Below are positions 1 to 5,608 of a stretch of DNA of 9,705 nt, in pieces. The translations under genes were made by a program, and so were the position numbers. Source of the DNA: Gemmatimonadota bacterium (GTDB taxonomy: Bacteria > Gemmatimonadota > Gemmatimonadetes > Gemmatimonadales > GWC2-71-9). The DNA lies in contig QHVD01000304.1 of the NCBI GenBank assembly GCA_003222235.1, forward strand, positions 6,802-16,506, given 5' to 3'. The notes beneath the pieces are model-generated. The model did no database searches. It saw only the letters and a list, made by a program, of their open reading frames with translations, and was not told where the DNA came from. Position 1 is the first letter of the stretch, and the number at the start of each line of letters is the position of its first letter.

Positions 1-1
1 G

Positions 2-1240
2 CTCGTCTACCGCGGGAGCACCGGGCTGAGGGAGGGGGGCGACCTCTCGCCCGAAACCGCTGCGCTGCGCGACCAGGTCGCGGGGGCGGGCCAGCCGCTC
101 GTGATCGACGACGTGGCCCGCGACAAGCGGATCGCGGACGCACCGCCCTCGGTGCAGAGCCTCGTGATGGTGCCGCTCAAGTTCGGCGACCAGGTGATCG
201 GCATGCTGGAGATCGAGCACCATAAGCGCAAGGCGTTCCGGCCGAAGGACCTGCTCACGATGCGGACGTTCGCGCACCAGCTCGCCACGGCGATCCACAT
301 CACCGATCTACGGCGCCCGTTGGTGGACACCGTGGACACCCTGACCCGGCAGCTCGCGACGCTGGCCCGCGCCGCCGAGTCGTTGCGCGAGGCGGCGGGC
401 GCGGTGGCCCAGTCTACGAACGCGATCCGGCAGGCCGTGCTGGCCGAGCAGGGCGAGGTCTCGGGCGGGCTGGCGGCGACGGAGAGTCTGGCGCAGGTAT
501 CGCGCCGAGTCTCCGAGGATGGGAGTGAGGCCGCGCTGGCATCGAGCACCGCGAGCGAGGTGGCGAACCGCAACCGGGAGCAGATCCGCGGCGCCATCGA
601 GCGCCTGGTGGCGCTCAAGTCCTTCGTCGGTGAGAGCTCGGTCAAGGTGCAGCAGCTCGGCCAGGTGAGCCGCCGGATCACAGGGTTCATCGCGTCGATC
701 CGGGAGCTCGCCGACATGACGAACCTGCTGGCGCTGAACGCCGCCATCGAGGCCGCGCGCGCGGGCAAGCACGGGAAGGGCTTCGCCGTCGTCGCGGACG
801 AAGTCCGGCGCCTCGCCGAGCAGAGCGCGAGCGCGGCGCTCGAGGCGGGGGAGCTGGTGCAGGACATCCACCGCGAAATGGGCGAGGTCGTCGAGCAGAT
901 GCGGCGCGGGCAGGTGAACGTGGCCGGCGTGGAGGAGCTGTCGGCGGCCGCCCTCGAGGCGCTCGACGCCATCGTCGCCGCGACGGTCGAGGCGACGGGG
1001 CACGCCCGGCGGATCGCCGAGGCCGCCGGGGAGCAGGATCAAGCGTTCCGGCAGCTGCGACAGCGGATTCACGCCGTGGCCGAGATCGCTGGGAAGAACC
1101 GCGCCGAGGCGGACGATGTGGCCACGCGGGCGAACGACGCCGCCCGCGGCCTGTCGGACCTCGAGCGGGCGACCAAGGAGCTCGAGGATGTGGCGGCGAT
1201 GCTGCGGGAGCTCACCCGCGGCTTTGCCGCCATCGCCTAG
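2..1240 (+). CDS. GAF domain / methyl-accepting chemotaxis-type signalling protein (5' end cut off)
   Basis: The reading frame is open from the window edge to a TAG at 1238-1240, giving 412 visible residues; the true start lies upstream. Visible residues about 1-100 look like the end of a GAF sensor domain (PLVIDDVARDKRI, then SLVMVPLKFGDQVIGMLEIEHH). The rest is a long helical signalling hairpin. At about residues 235-275 it has the hallmark tip of chemoreceptors: TNLLALNAAIEAARAG followed by GFAVVADEVRRLAEQS. That tip is known to contact CheA and CheW. No membrane segment or HAMP domain is visible and the C-terminus (RGFAAIA) lacks a CheR-tethering pentapeptide, so the protein may be cytoplasmic, though an upstream membrane part cannot be excluded. 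No che gene is in the window. The signalling class is certain from the motif; the ligand and output are unknown. The broken folK gene starts 18 bases later on the same strand. Confidence 0.93.
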   Translation, partial: LVYRGSTGLREGGDLSPETAALRDQVAGAGQPLVIDDVARDKRIADAPPSVQSLVMVPLKFGDQVIGMLEIEHHKRKAFRPKDLLTMRTFAHQLATAIHITDLRRPLVDTVDTLTRQLATLARAAESLREAAGAVAQSTNAIRQAVLAEQGEVSGGLAATESLAQVSRRVSEDGSEAALASSTASEVANRNREQIRGAIERLVALKSFVGESSVKVQQLGQVSRRITGFIASIRELADMTNLLALNAAIEAARAGKHGKGFAVVADEVRRLAEQSASAALEAGELVQDIHREMGEVVEQMRRGQVNVAGVEELSAAALEALDAIVAATVEATGHARRIAEAAGEQDQAFRQLRQRIHAVAEIAGKNRAEADDVATRANDAARGLSDLERATKELEDVAAMLRELTRGFAAIA

Positions 1241-1258
1241 CCGGTTACCATTCCCCAC

Positions 1259-1719
1259 GTGCCCACGGGGGAGCGGGTGTACGTGGCGCTGGGGTCGAAC
1301 CTGGGAGACCGCGAGGCGCATCTCGCCCACGCCCGGGCCCGGCTGGGGACGCTGCCGCGCACGCGGCTGCTGCAGGTGTCGCGGGTGGAGGAGACGGCGC
1401 CGATCGGCCCAGTCCCGCAGGGCGCGTACCTGAATCAGATGGTCCTTCTCGAAACGGAGCTCGAGCCGCGCGAGCTGCTCGTCCGGCTGCATGCCATCGA
1501 AGCCGAGTGCGGGCGGGTGCGCACGGTGCGCTGGGGCCCGCGTACCCTCGATCTGGACATTATCCGCTTCGGCGACCGCACGGTGCGCGATCCGGACCCA
1601 CGGTGCGCGATCCGGACCTCAGCATCCCACACCCTGAGTTGCCCAACCGCGGCTTCTGGCTGCGCGAGATCGCGGAGCTGGAGGCGGACGCCGCACGTCC
1701 CACGTCGCAGGTTCCATGA
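1259..1719 (+). pseudogene. folK: 6-hydroxymethyl-7,8-dihydropterin pyrophosphokinase (HPPK), frameshifted by a 20-bp duplication
   Basis: HPPK transfers pyrophosphate from ATP to 6-hydroxymethyl-dihydropterin in folate synthesis. From GTG 1259 the frame encodes VYVALGSNLGD, ETAPIGPVPQGAYLNQ and RWGPRTLDLDII, the HPPK signature with metal-binding D98 and D100 (E. coli D95/D97). After D113 the frame is lost at an exact 20-bp tandem repeat (1579-1618). The conserved end, LSIPHPELPNRGFWL, continues in another frame to TGA 1717-1719. Removing one copy gives a 146-residue protein with the ATP-binding His and Arg at 118 and 124 (E. coli H115/R121), close to the usual length of about 160. As written, the first frame stays open to 2383, inside panB. 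GTG 1277, with GGGGGAG at 1267-1273 just before it, is an alternative start. The restored stop overlaps the panB ATG, so the gene was recently intact, or the duplication is a sequencing or assembly error. Confidence 0.85.
1579..1618 (+). repeat. Exact 20-bp tandem duplication inside folK
   Basis: Two identical 20-base copies lie head to tail at 1579-1598 and 1599-1618. Each begins CACGGTG and ends CCGGACC; the flanking bases differ, so the unit is exactly 20. Because 20 is not a multiple of 3, it shifts the folK frame. With one copy removed the HPPK sequence reads straight through (DRTVRDPD then LSIPHPELPNR). Confidence 0.97.
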
Positions 1720-2531
1720 CCGAGGTCCCGAAGCCCGTCACGGCGCACGAGCTGCTGAAGATGAAGGAGCGGGGCGAGCGGATTGTCGTGCTCACCTGCT
1801 ACGACGCGCTGTTCGCGCGCCTGCTCGACGCGAGCGATATCGACATCCTGCTCGTGGGCGATTCCGTGAACCAGGTGCTCGCGGGGGCCGAGACGACTCT
1901 CTCGGCGACGCTGGATCAGATGCTCTACCACACCAGGAGCGTCCGCCGCGGGGCGGAGCGGGCGATGGTGATCTGCGACATGCCGTTTCTCAGCTATCAG
2001 GTTTCGAAGGAGGAGGCCATCCGCAACTGCGGGCGTGTGATGGCCGAGACGGGGTGCCACGGCGTGAAGCTCGAGGGCGGCCGCCCCATGGCCGAGACCG
2101 TGCGCGCGCTCGTGGACCGGGGCATTCCGGTCATGGGCCACCTGGGCCTCACACCCCAGTCGGTGCACGCGCTCGGCGGCTACCGGGTGCAGGGACGGGA
2201 CCGGGACACCGCCGAGCGGTTGGCCCACGATGCCAAGGCGCTGGAGGAAGCGGGCGCGTTCGCGATCGTGCTCGAGCTGATCCCGGCGCCGCTCGCGTCG
2301 CAGATCACCAGGTCCGTCGCCATCCCGACGATCGGCATCGGCGCGGGTCCCGCCTGCGACGGCCAGGTGCTCGTGGTGCATGACATGCTGGGGCTGAATG
2401 ACCGGTTCGCCGCGAAGTTCGTGAAGCGCTACGCGACCCTGGCCGAGGACGTGCGCGAGGCGGCGCGGCTGTTCGCCGCCGAGGTGCGCGAGGGGCGGTA
2501 TCCGGGGCCGGAGCATTCGTTCGAGAAGTGA
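1716..2531 (+). CDS. panB: 3-methyl-2-oxobutanoate hydroxymethyltransferase (ketopantoate hydroxymethyltransferase)
   Basis: PanB makes ketopantoate from 2-oxoisovalerate and methylene-tetrahydrofolate, the first committed step to pantothenate and CoA, in the cytoplasm. The 271-residue protein is full length (E. coli 264). It carries the TIM-barrel markers VLTCYDALFA, VGDS (D49), CDMPF (D88), VKLEGG (E120), GHLGLTPQSV, GGYRVQGR, VLELIP (E187), IGIGAG and the C-terminal YPGPEHSF. D49, D88 and E120 match the metal ligands, and E187 matches the catalytic glutamate, of E. coli PanB. The loop after the first Asp reads DSVNQVLAG rather than the DSLGMVVLG of proteobacteria, a variant I associate with FCB-group enzymes. 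The ATG at 1716 overlaps the restored folK stop (ATGA), which suggests translational coupling. Only a weak AGG at 1709-1711 precedes the start. panC follows after 147 bases. Confidence 0.97.
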   Translation: MTEVPKPVTAHELLKMKERGERIVVLTCYDALFARLLDASDIDILLVGDSVNQVLAGAETTLSATLDQMLYHTRSVRRGAERAMVICDMPFLSYQVSKEEAIRNCGRVMAETGCHGVKLEGGRPMAETVRALVDRGIPVMGHLGLTPQSVHALGGYRVQGRDRDTAERLAHDAKALEEAGAFAIVLELIPAPLASQITRSVAIPTIGIGAGPACDGQVLVVHDMLGLNDRFAAKFVKRYATLAEDVREAARLFAAEVREGRYPGPEHSFEK

Positions 2532-2533
2532 GG

Positions 2534-2572
2534 GCTGCCGCTACTCACGCATAAAGCGCGGATGCCGGCAGC
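2534..2572 (+). repeat. 7-bp inverted repeat with 25-base loop after panB
   Basis: GCTGCCG at 2534-2540 is complementary to CGGCAGC at 2566-2572. It begins 3 bases after the panB stop and ends 4 bases before the stronger hairpin at 2577-2601. With a 25-base loop and a short stem it may be chance in GC-rich DNA, or a second element of an RNA leader for panC. Confidence 0.3.
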
Positions 2573-2576
2573 GCTT

Positions 2577-2601
2577 AACCCCGGGGCGATGCCCCGGGGT
2601 T
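2577..2601 (+). terminator. Strong 11-bp GC hairpin between panB and panC (terminator-like)
   Basis: AACCCCGGGGC (2577-2587) and GCCCCGGGGTT (2591-2601) form a perfect 11-bp stem with a 3-base loop, GAT. It lies 45 bases after the panB stop and 77 bases before the panC start. Only three T's follow the stem before AGGG, so the U-tract of a classical intrinsic terminator is poor. It could be a weak or bidirectional terminator, an mRNA-stabilising stem or a copy of a dispersed palindrome. The structure is certain; the role is inferred. Confidence 0.45.
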
Positions 2602-2678
2602 TAGGGTGGCAAGGGTCCAGGGCAAGTTCCCCCACCCCTTCCAGCCACTCGGGGCCGCCGTTTGTTTTCATCCCGCCC

Positions 2679-3551
2679 ATGCACGAGCTCACCAGCCCGC
2701 AGGACATGCACGCCTGGTCGCGCGCCGAGCGATCGCGCGGCCGGCGCATCGGCTTCGTCCCCACCATGGGCTTCCTGCACGAAGGCCACCTGCAGCTCGT
2801 CGATCGGGCGAGACAGCGCGCCGACCGCGTGGTGCTGAGCAGCTTCGTGAACCCGCTGCAGTTCGGCCCCCGGGAAGACTTCGCGTCGTACCCCCGCGAT
2901 CTCGCCCGCGACCGCAGCCTCGCCGCCCAGCGCGGCGTCGACTGCCTCTTCACCCCGGAGGTGCAGGCGATGTATCCCACCGAGCCCCTGGTGCGCATCG
3001 CCCCAGGCCCCATGGCGGAGCCACTCGAAGGCGCCACGCGACCGGGGCATTTCGCGGGCGTTCTGACGGTGGTGGCGAAGCTGTTCCACATCGTGGAGCC
3101 CGACATCGCCGTGTTCGGCCGCAAGGACTTCCAGCAGGCGATGCTCGTCAGCCGCATGGCGGCCGATCTCGACTTCGGGCTCGAGATCGATATCGCTCCC
3201 ACCGTGCGTGAGCTGGACGGGCTCGCCCTCTCGTCGCGCAACAGCTACCTGAACGCGGATCAGCGGCGCGCGGCGCTCGCCCTCTCCCGCGCGCTCCGCG
3301 CGGTGGAACAGACCTGGCGAGCGGGCGAAGCAGACCCGGCGGCCCTGCAGCGGCGCGGGATGGAGGTCTTGAAGGCGCCGGAGGTAAGCGCGGAGTATCT
3401 GGCCCTCGTGGACGAGGAGCTGCGGCCCGTCGCCCGGGCCGATGCCCGCACGGTCGTGCTCGTGGCGGCCCGCGTCGGCCCCACGCGCCTGATCGACAAC
3501 GTCGTGTTGGGGGAGGGGGTGGCGAGCGATGTGCCGGTACGCGGCTCTTGA
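2679..3551 (+). CDS. panC: Pantothenate synthetase (pantoate-beta-alanine ligase)
   Basis: PanC joins pantoate and beta-alanine with ATP to make pantothenate. From ATG 2679 the protein has 290 residues (E. coli 283). It shows the family motifs in order: GFVPTMGFLHEGH with the HxGH nucleotide site (H34, H37), FVNPLQFGPREDFASYPR, RPGHFAGVLTVVAKLF, VFGRKDFQQ, and ELDGLALSSRNSYL, the KMSKS-like region. ATG 2679 is chosen because homologues begin a few residues before a 'T..(M/L)' segment as in MHELTSPQDMHAW. The frame is open back to ATG 2562, but that stretch encodes a proline- and serine-rich, unrelated extension through the hairpin. No Shine-Dalgarno sequence is visible ahead of 2679. With panB upstream it covers two steps of pantothenate synthesis; panD and panE/ilvC are not in the window. 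Confidence 0.96.
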   Translation: MHELTSPQDMHAWSRAERSRGRRIGFVPTMGFLHEGHLQLVDRARQRADRVVLSSFVNPLQFGPREDFASYPRDLARDRSLAAQRGVDCLFTPEVQAMYPTEPLVRIAPGPMAEPLEGATRPGHFAGVLTVVAKLFHIVEPDIAVFGRKDFQQAMLVSRMAADLDFGLEIDIAPTVRELDGLALSSRNSYLNADQRRAALALSRALRAVEQTWRAGEADPAALQRRGMEVLKAPEVSAEYLALVDEELRPVARADARTVVLVAARVGPTRLIDNVVLGEGVASDVPVRGS

Positions 3552-3557
3552 CGTCGC

Positions 3558-4055
3558 GTGAGCCTGCCATCGTGGGCGGTGGTCGGCCCTGAGCGCCGCG
3601 CCCACATCGAGCGGGTGGCGGCCCTGCTCGGCGACTGGGCGGGCGCCATGCGCGTGCCTGAGGCCGAGCGTGGCCGCTGGCTCCGGGCGGCCTGGCTCCA
3701 CGACGCGCTACGCGACGCTCCTGCGGTGAATGACCTCGAGCACGGCCCACGGGCGGCCGACCGCGCAGCCCGGGACGGCGAAGCCGACCGCGGGGTTCTC
3801 GACGCCGTGCGCTACCACTCCCTCGGCTACGCCGGCTGGGACGAAGTCGGCCGGATGCTCTATCTTGCGGACTACCTCGAGCCCGGTAGGAACCTCGAGC
3901 GCGATGACCGGGCCGGCCTCCGGGCGCGCGTGCCGTCGGAGCGCGATGCGGTTCTCATCGAGGTGGCGCGCCGCAGACTCATCTGGGCCATCCGCTCGGG
4001 ATGGCCGCTTCCCAAGGAAACGGTGGAGTTCTGGAATTCGCTCGTCCGGCGCTGA
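3558..4055 (+). CDS. yqeK: HD-domain hydrolase, YqeK family (probable diadenosine tetraphosphatase)
   Basis: This 165-residue protein is an HD-superfamily metal-dependent phosphohydrolase. Likely metal ligands are H16 (RRAHIERVA), H48-D49 (AAWLHDALRD) and D105 (MLYLADYLEPGR); H62 (EHGPRAA) and H87 (VRYHSLGYAG) are further conserved positions. The 'YxADxxEPxR' ending of the domain is typical of YqeK, whose members are reported to split symmetrical Ap4A into two ADP. The protein is slightly shorter than the usual 185 or so residues. YqeK genes commonly sit beside nadD and rsfS; neither is here, and the gene instead lies 6 bases after panC. The GTG start at 3558 has no clear ribosome binding site, so translation may be coupled to panC. 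The next gene overlaps its end by 55 bases. The HD fold is firm; the exact substrate is family inference. Confidence 0.8.
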   Translation: MSLPSWAVVGPERRAHIERVAALLGDWAGAMRVPEAERGRWLRAAWLHDALRDAPAVNDLEHGPRAADRAARDGEADRGVLDAVRYHSLGYAGWDEVGRMLYLADYLEPGRNLERDDRAGLRARVPSERDAVLIEVARRRLIWAIRSGWPLPKETVEFWNSLVRR

Positions 4056-4456
4056 GCGCCGTACTGCTCGCCGTTGCGGCGTGCCGGGCAGATCGGAGAG
4101 AGGCGGCGGGCCTTCCTGTGCCGGGGGAGGGGCCCGGCGCCCCTCGGATCACCGTGGAAGTGCTGAACGCGAGCGGGAAGCCGGGTCTCGCTCGGACCGG
4201 GATGCGGGTGCTGCGCCGGGCAGGAATCGACGTGATCACGTTCGGGAACGCGCCGGCCTCCCTCGGCACGCTCGACTCCACCCGCATCACCGTCCAGCGG
4301 ACCGCGCCCGGAGCTGGTGAGCGGGTGCGCCGGGCGTTGGGCGTTGGGCGTGTGGAGATCGAGCTCGACAGCACCCGGCTACTCGACGCCCGCGTGCTCC
4401 TGGGGGCGGACTTTGCCACCCCCTCCTCGCCGCGGCGCCTCGAGTTCCACCCGTAG
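4001..4456 (+). CDS. LytR_C-domain protein, predicted lipoprotein
   Basis: The 151-residue product has a hydrophobic stretch (ALSAVLLAVAAC, residues 17-28) ending in a lipobox-like VAAC, so C28 could be lipid-modified after export. Residues about 49-138 match a LytR_C (CpsA/LytR C-terminal) domain: ITVEVLNASGKPGLA, a middle ITVQR strand, RVRRALGV and VLLGADF. This domain occurs at the end of LytR-CpsA-Psr cell-wall ligases and alone in envelope proteins; its function is not established. ATG 4001 is the only standard start giving a complete leader, but it lies 55 bases inside yqeK and has no good ribosome binding site; a start further in would be CTG at 4031 or 4052. The 3' end overlaps rlmN, on the other strand, by 78 bases. 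The domain call is solid, the lipoprotein call moderate. Confidence 0.75.
   Translation: MAASQGNGGVLEFARPALSAVLLAVAACRADRREAAGLPVPGEGPGAPRITVEVLNASGKPGLARTGMRVLRRAGIDVITFGNAPASLGTLDSTRITVQRTAPGAGERVRRALGVGRVEIELDSTRLLDARVLLGADFATPSSPRRLEFHP
4332..4352 (+). repeat. Near-perfect triple 7-bp tandem repeat
   Basis: GGGCGTT, GGGCGTT and GGGCGTG follow one another inside the LytR_C gene, encoding part of RRALGVGRV. The gene frame is intact across it. A 7-base unit would cause a frameshift if copy number changed, so it is a possible slippage point. Confidence 0.6.
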
Positions 4457-5458
4457 CTGGCCGCACGCGGCGCTGATATCGAGGCCCCGGCTCTTGCGCA
4501 GCACTGCTTCCACCCCGCGACTCCGCAGCCGGCGCGCGAACGCCAGCATCTGAGCGGGCGGGCTGGGCGCGAGATCGGGCGCCCCGCCCGGATGGAGCGG
4601 CAACAGGTTCACGAGCGCTGCGAGCGGTCGCGCCACCTCTGCCAGCTCGTCCGCCTGCTCGAGCGCATCGTTCTTCCGGCCGATCAGCACATACTCGAGC
4701 GTCACCCGCCGCCGCAGCCGCTGCAGCGCGTCGATCACGTCGGGGAGCCGATACTTCTTCTCGATCGGCATCAGGGCATGGCGGAGGGAGGGCGTGGGAG
4801 CGTGCAGCGACAGGGCCAGACGGAACTGCTCGGGGCGCCTGGCGAGCTGCTCGAGGCTCGGGAGGATGCCGACCGTCGAGACCGTGATGTGTCGCGCGCC
4901 GATGCCGAGACCGTCCACATCGTTCAGGATCGTGAGCGCCGTGTCTACGGCGGGCCAGTTGAGCAGCGGCTCGCCCATACCCATGAACACGACGTTGGTC
5001 GGCCGTTTCGCCGGATCGAGCAGCATGAGCTCCCGCACCTGCGCGCCGATCTCGCCGGCGGTGAGGTTGCGCCGGAACCCCATCCGGCCGGTCGCGCAGA
5101 AGACGCAGCCCAGCGCACACCCCACCTGCGACGAGATGCACAGCGTGCGCCGTTTTCCCTCCGGGATGAGCACGGACTCCACCGCTTCTCCGTCGGCGAG
5201 CTTCCAGAGGAACTTCTCGGTGCCGTCACGCGACTCCTGGCGTGCGCCGAGCGTCAGCCGGAGGAGGGGGAACGCCGCGGCCAGGTCACGGCGCAGGGCG
5301 GTGGGTATTTCGGTCGCCCCGTCCCACGAGCCGAGCGGACGCTGCCACAGCCGCGGCACGATTTGGTGCACGCGGTACGCTGGCTCCCCGCGAGCCGCAA
5401 CCCATTCGCCGAGCACGGCGCGCGCCGCGCGCGGCGTGAGGGAGAGCAGGTCCGTCAC
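4379..5458 (-). CDS. rlmN: Dual-specificity 23S rRNA (A2503-C2)/tRNA (A37-C2) methyltransferase
   Basis: RlmN is a radical-SAM enzyme that methylates C2 of A2503 in 23S rRNA and A37 in some tRNAs. The 359-residue product (E. coli 384, B. subtilis 363) has the N-terminal GEPAYRVHQI region and the 4Fe-4S motif CALGCVFC (C114, C118, C121). It also has GFRRNLTAGEI, VVFMGMGEPLLN, SLHAPT and VNLLPLHPGG. C107 (TLCISSQ) and C332 (DISAACGQL) match the two E. coli methyl-transfer cysteines (C118, C355), and the spacing to the cluster cysteines is the same. I place the start at GTG 5458 because GGAGG lies 8 bases upstream and homologues begin with this 'LL.LT' segment; a TTG at 5521 would add 21 unrelated residues. 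The gene is transcribed against its neighbours and overlaps the LytR_C gene tail to tail. Confidence 0.96.
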   Translation of the reverse strand: MTDLLSLTPRAARAVLGEWVAARGEPAYRVHQIVPRLWQRPLGSWDGATEIPTALRRDLAAAFPLLRLTLGARQESRDGTEKFLWKLADGEAVESVLIPEGKRRTLCISSQVGCALGCVFCATGRMGFRRNLTAGEIGAQVRELMLLDPAKRPTNVVFMGMGEPLLNWPAVDTALTILNDVDGLGIGARHITVSTVGILPSLEQLARRPEQFRLALSLHAPTPSLRHALMPIEKKYRLPDVIDALQRLRRRVTLEYVLIGRKNDALEQADELAEVARPLAALVNLLPLHPGGAPDLAPSPPAQMLAFARRLRSRGVEAVLRKSRGLDISAACGQLRVELEAPRRGGGGKVRPQEHAGVE

Positions 5459-5466
5459 GGCACTCG

Positions 5467-5471
5467 CCTCC
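5467..5471 (-). promoter_or_regulatory. Shine-Dalgarno site of rlmN
   Basis: On the minus strand GGAGG is followed by 8 bases and then GTG at 5458. This is the best ribosome binding site in the window and decides the rlmN start over the upstream TTG at 5521. It also shows that this organism uses a standard anti-Shine-Dalgarno. Confidence 0.85.
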
Positions 5472-5547
5472 AGGCCCACGCCGCCGCCGGGCGCACAACT
5501 CGCCCGGCAGCGGTGGGGCAATCCATTGCATGGCGAACGGTTACACA

Positions 5548-5557
5548 GCCACGTGGC
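5548..5557. promoter_or_regulatory. 10-bp perfect palindrome GCCACGTGGC in the divergent spacer
   Basis: GCCACGTGGC is its own reverse complement and lies between the divergent rlmN and EIIA genes, next to GTCG-T-CGAC (5558-5566) and GTTAAC (5571-5576). A cluster of short dyads in a divergent spacer suggests protein binding, but no regulator can be named and chance is possible in GC-rich DNA. Confidence 0.3.
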
Positions 5558-5576
5558 GTCGTCGACTGAAGTTAAC

Positions 5577-5582
5577 TATTTT
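5577..5582 (+). promoter_or_regulatory. Possible -10 element (TATTTT) for the EIIA-aspS-phoH string
   Basis: TATTTT matches four of six bases of the sigma-70 -10 consensus and lies in an AT-rich island (5567-5600, 10 of 34 bases G or C by direct count) in otherwise very GC-rich DNA. No convincing -35 hexamer is found 16-18 bases upstream. The position, about 27 bases before GTG 5609, would put a start site within the inverted repeat that follows. Confidence 0.25.
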
Positions 5583-5601
5583 CAAGTGTTTACGACACTT
5601 G
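5583..5601. promoter_or_regulatory. 7-5-7 inverted repeat just upstream of the EIIA gene (operator-like)
   Basis: CAAGTGT (5583-5589) and ACACTTG (5595-5601) are perfect inverted copies separated by TTACG, ending 7 bases before the GTG start at 5609. The layout fits a dimeric repressor site overlapping transcription start, or a small hairpin in the 5' leader. The dyad is seen directly; the regulatory role is inferred. Confidence 0.4.
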
Positions 5602-5608
5602 GACGCGT

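Noticed and set aside
308..1492. Long open frame on the minus strand opposite the GAF/receptor gene
   Set aside because: No recognisable domain, very rich in Arg, Leu and Pro, and lies antisense to an unmistakable receptor signalling domain and folK. GC-rich DNA often leaves such frames open.
1579..1618. CRISPR repeat
   Set aside because: Only two copies with no spacer between them, inside a coding sequence.
1579..1680. Programmed -1 ribosomal frameshifting to rescue folK
   Set aside because: A -1 shift would join the two frames, but I find no slippery heptamer of the X XXY YYZ kind in the shared open region, and the frame change is fully explained by the duplication.
2562..2678. 39-codon N-terminal extension of panC from ATG 2562
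   Set aside because: It would translate through the GC hairpin into a Pro/Ser-rich stretch unlike PanC; ATG 2679 gives the normal length.
2601..3701. 366-codon open frame on the minus strand opposite panC
   Set aside because: No motifs, and panC on the other strand has all family signatures.
5459..5521. TTG 5521 as rlmN start
   Set aside because: It adds 21 unrelated residues, while GTG 5458 has GGAGG at ideal spacing.
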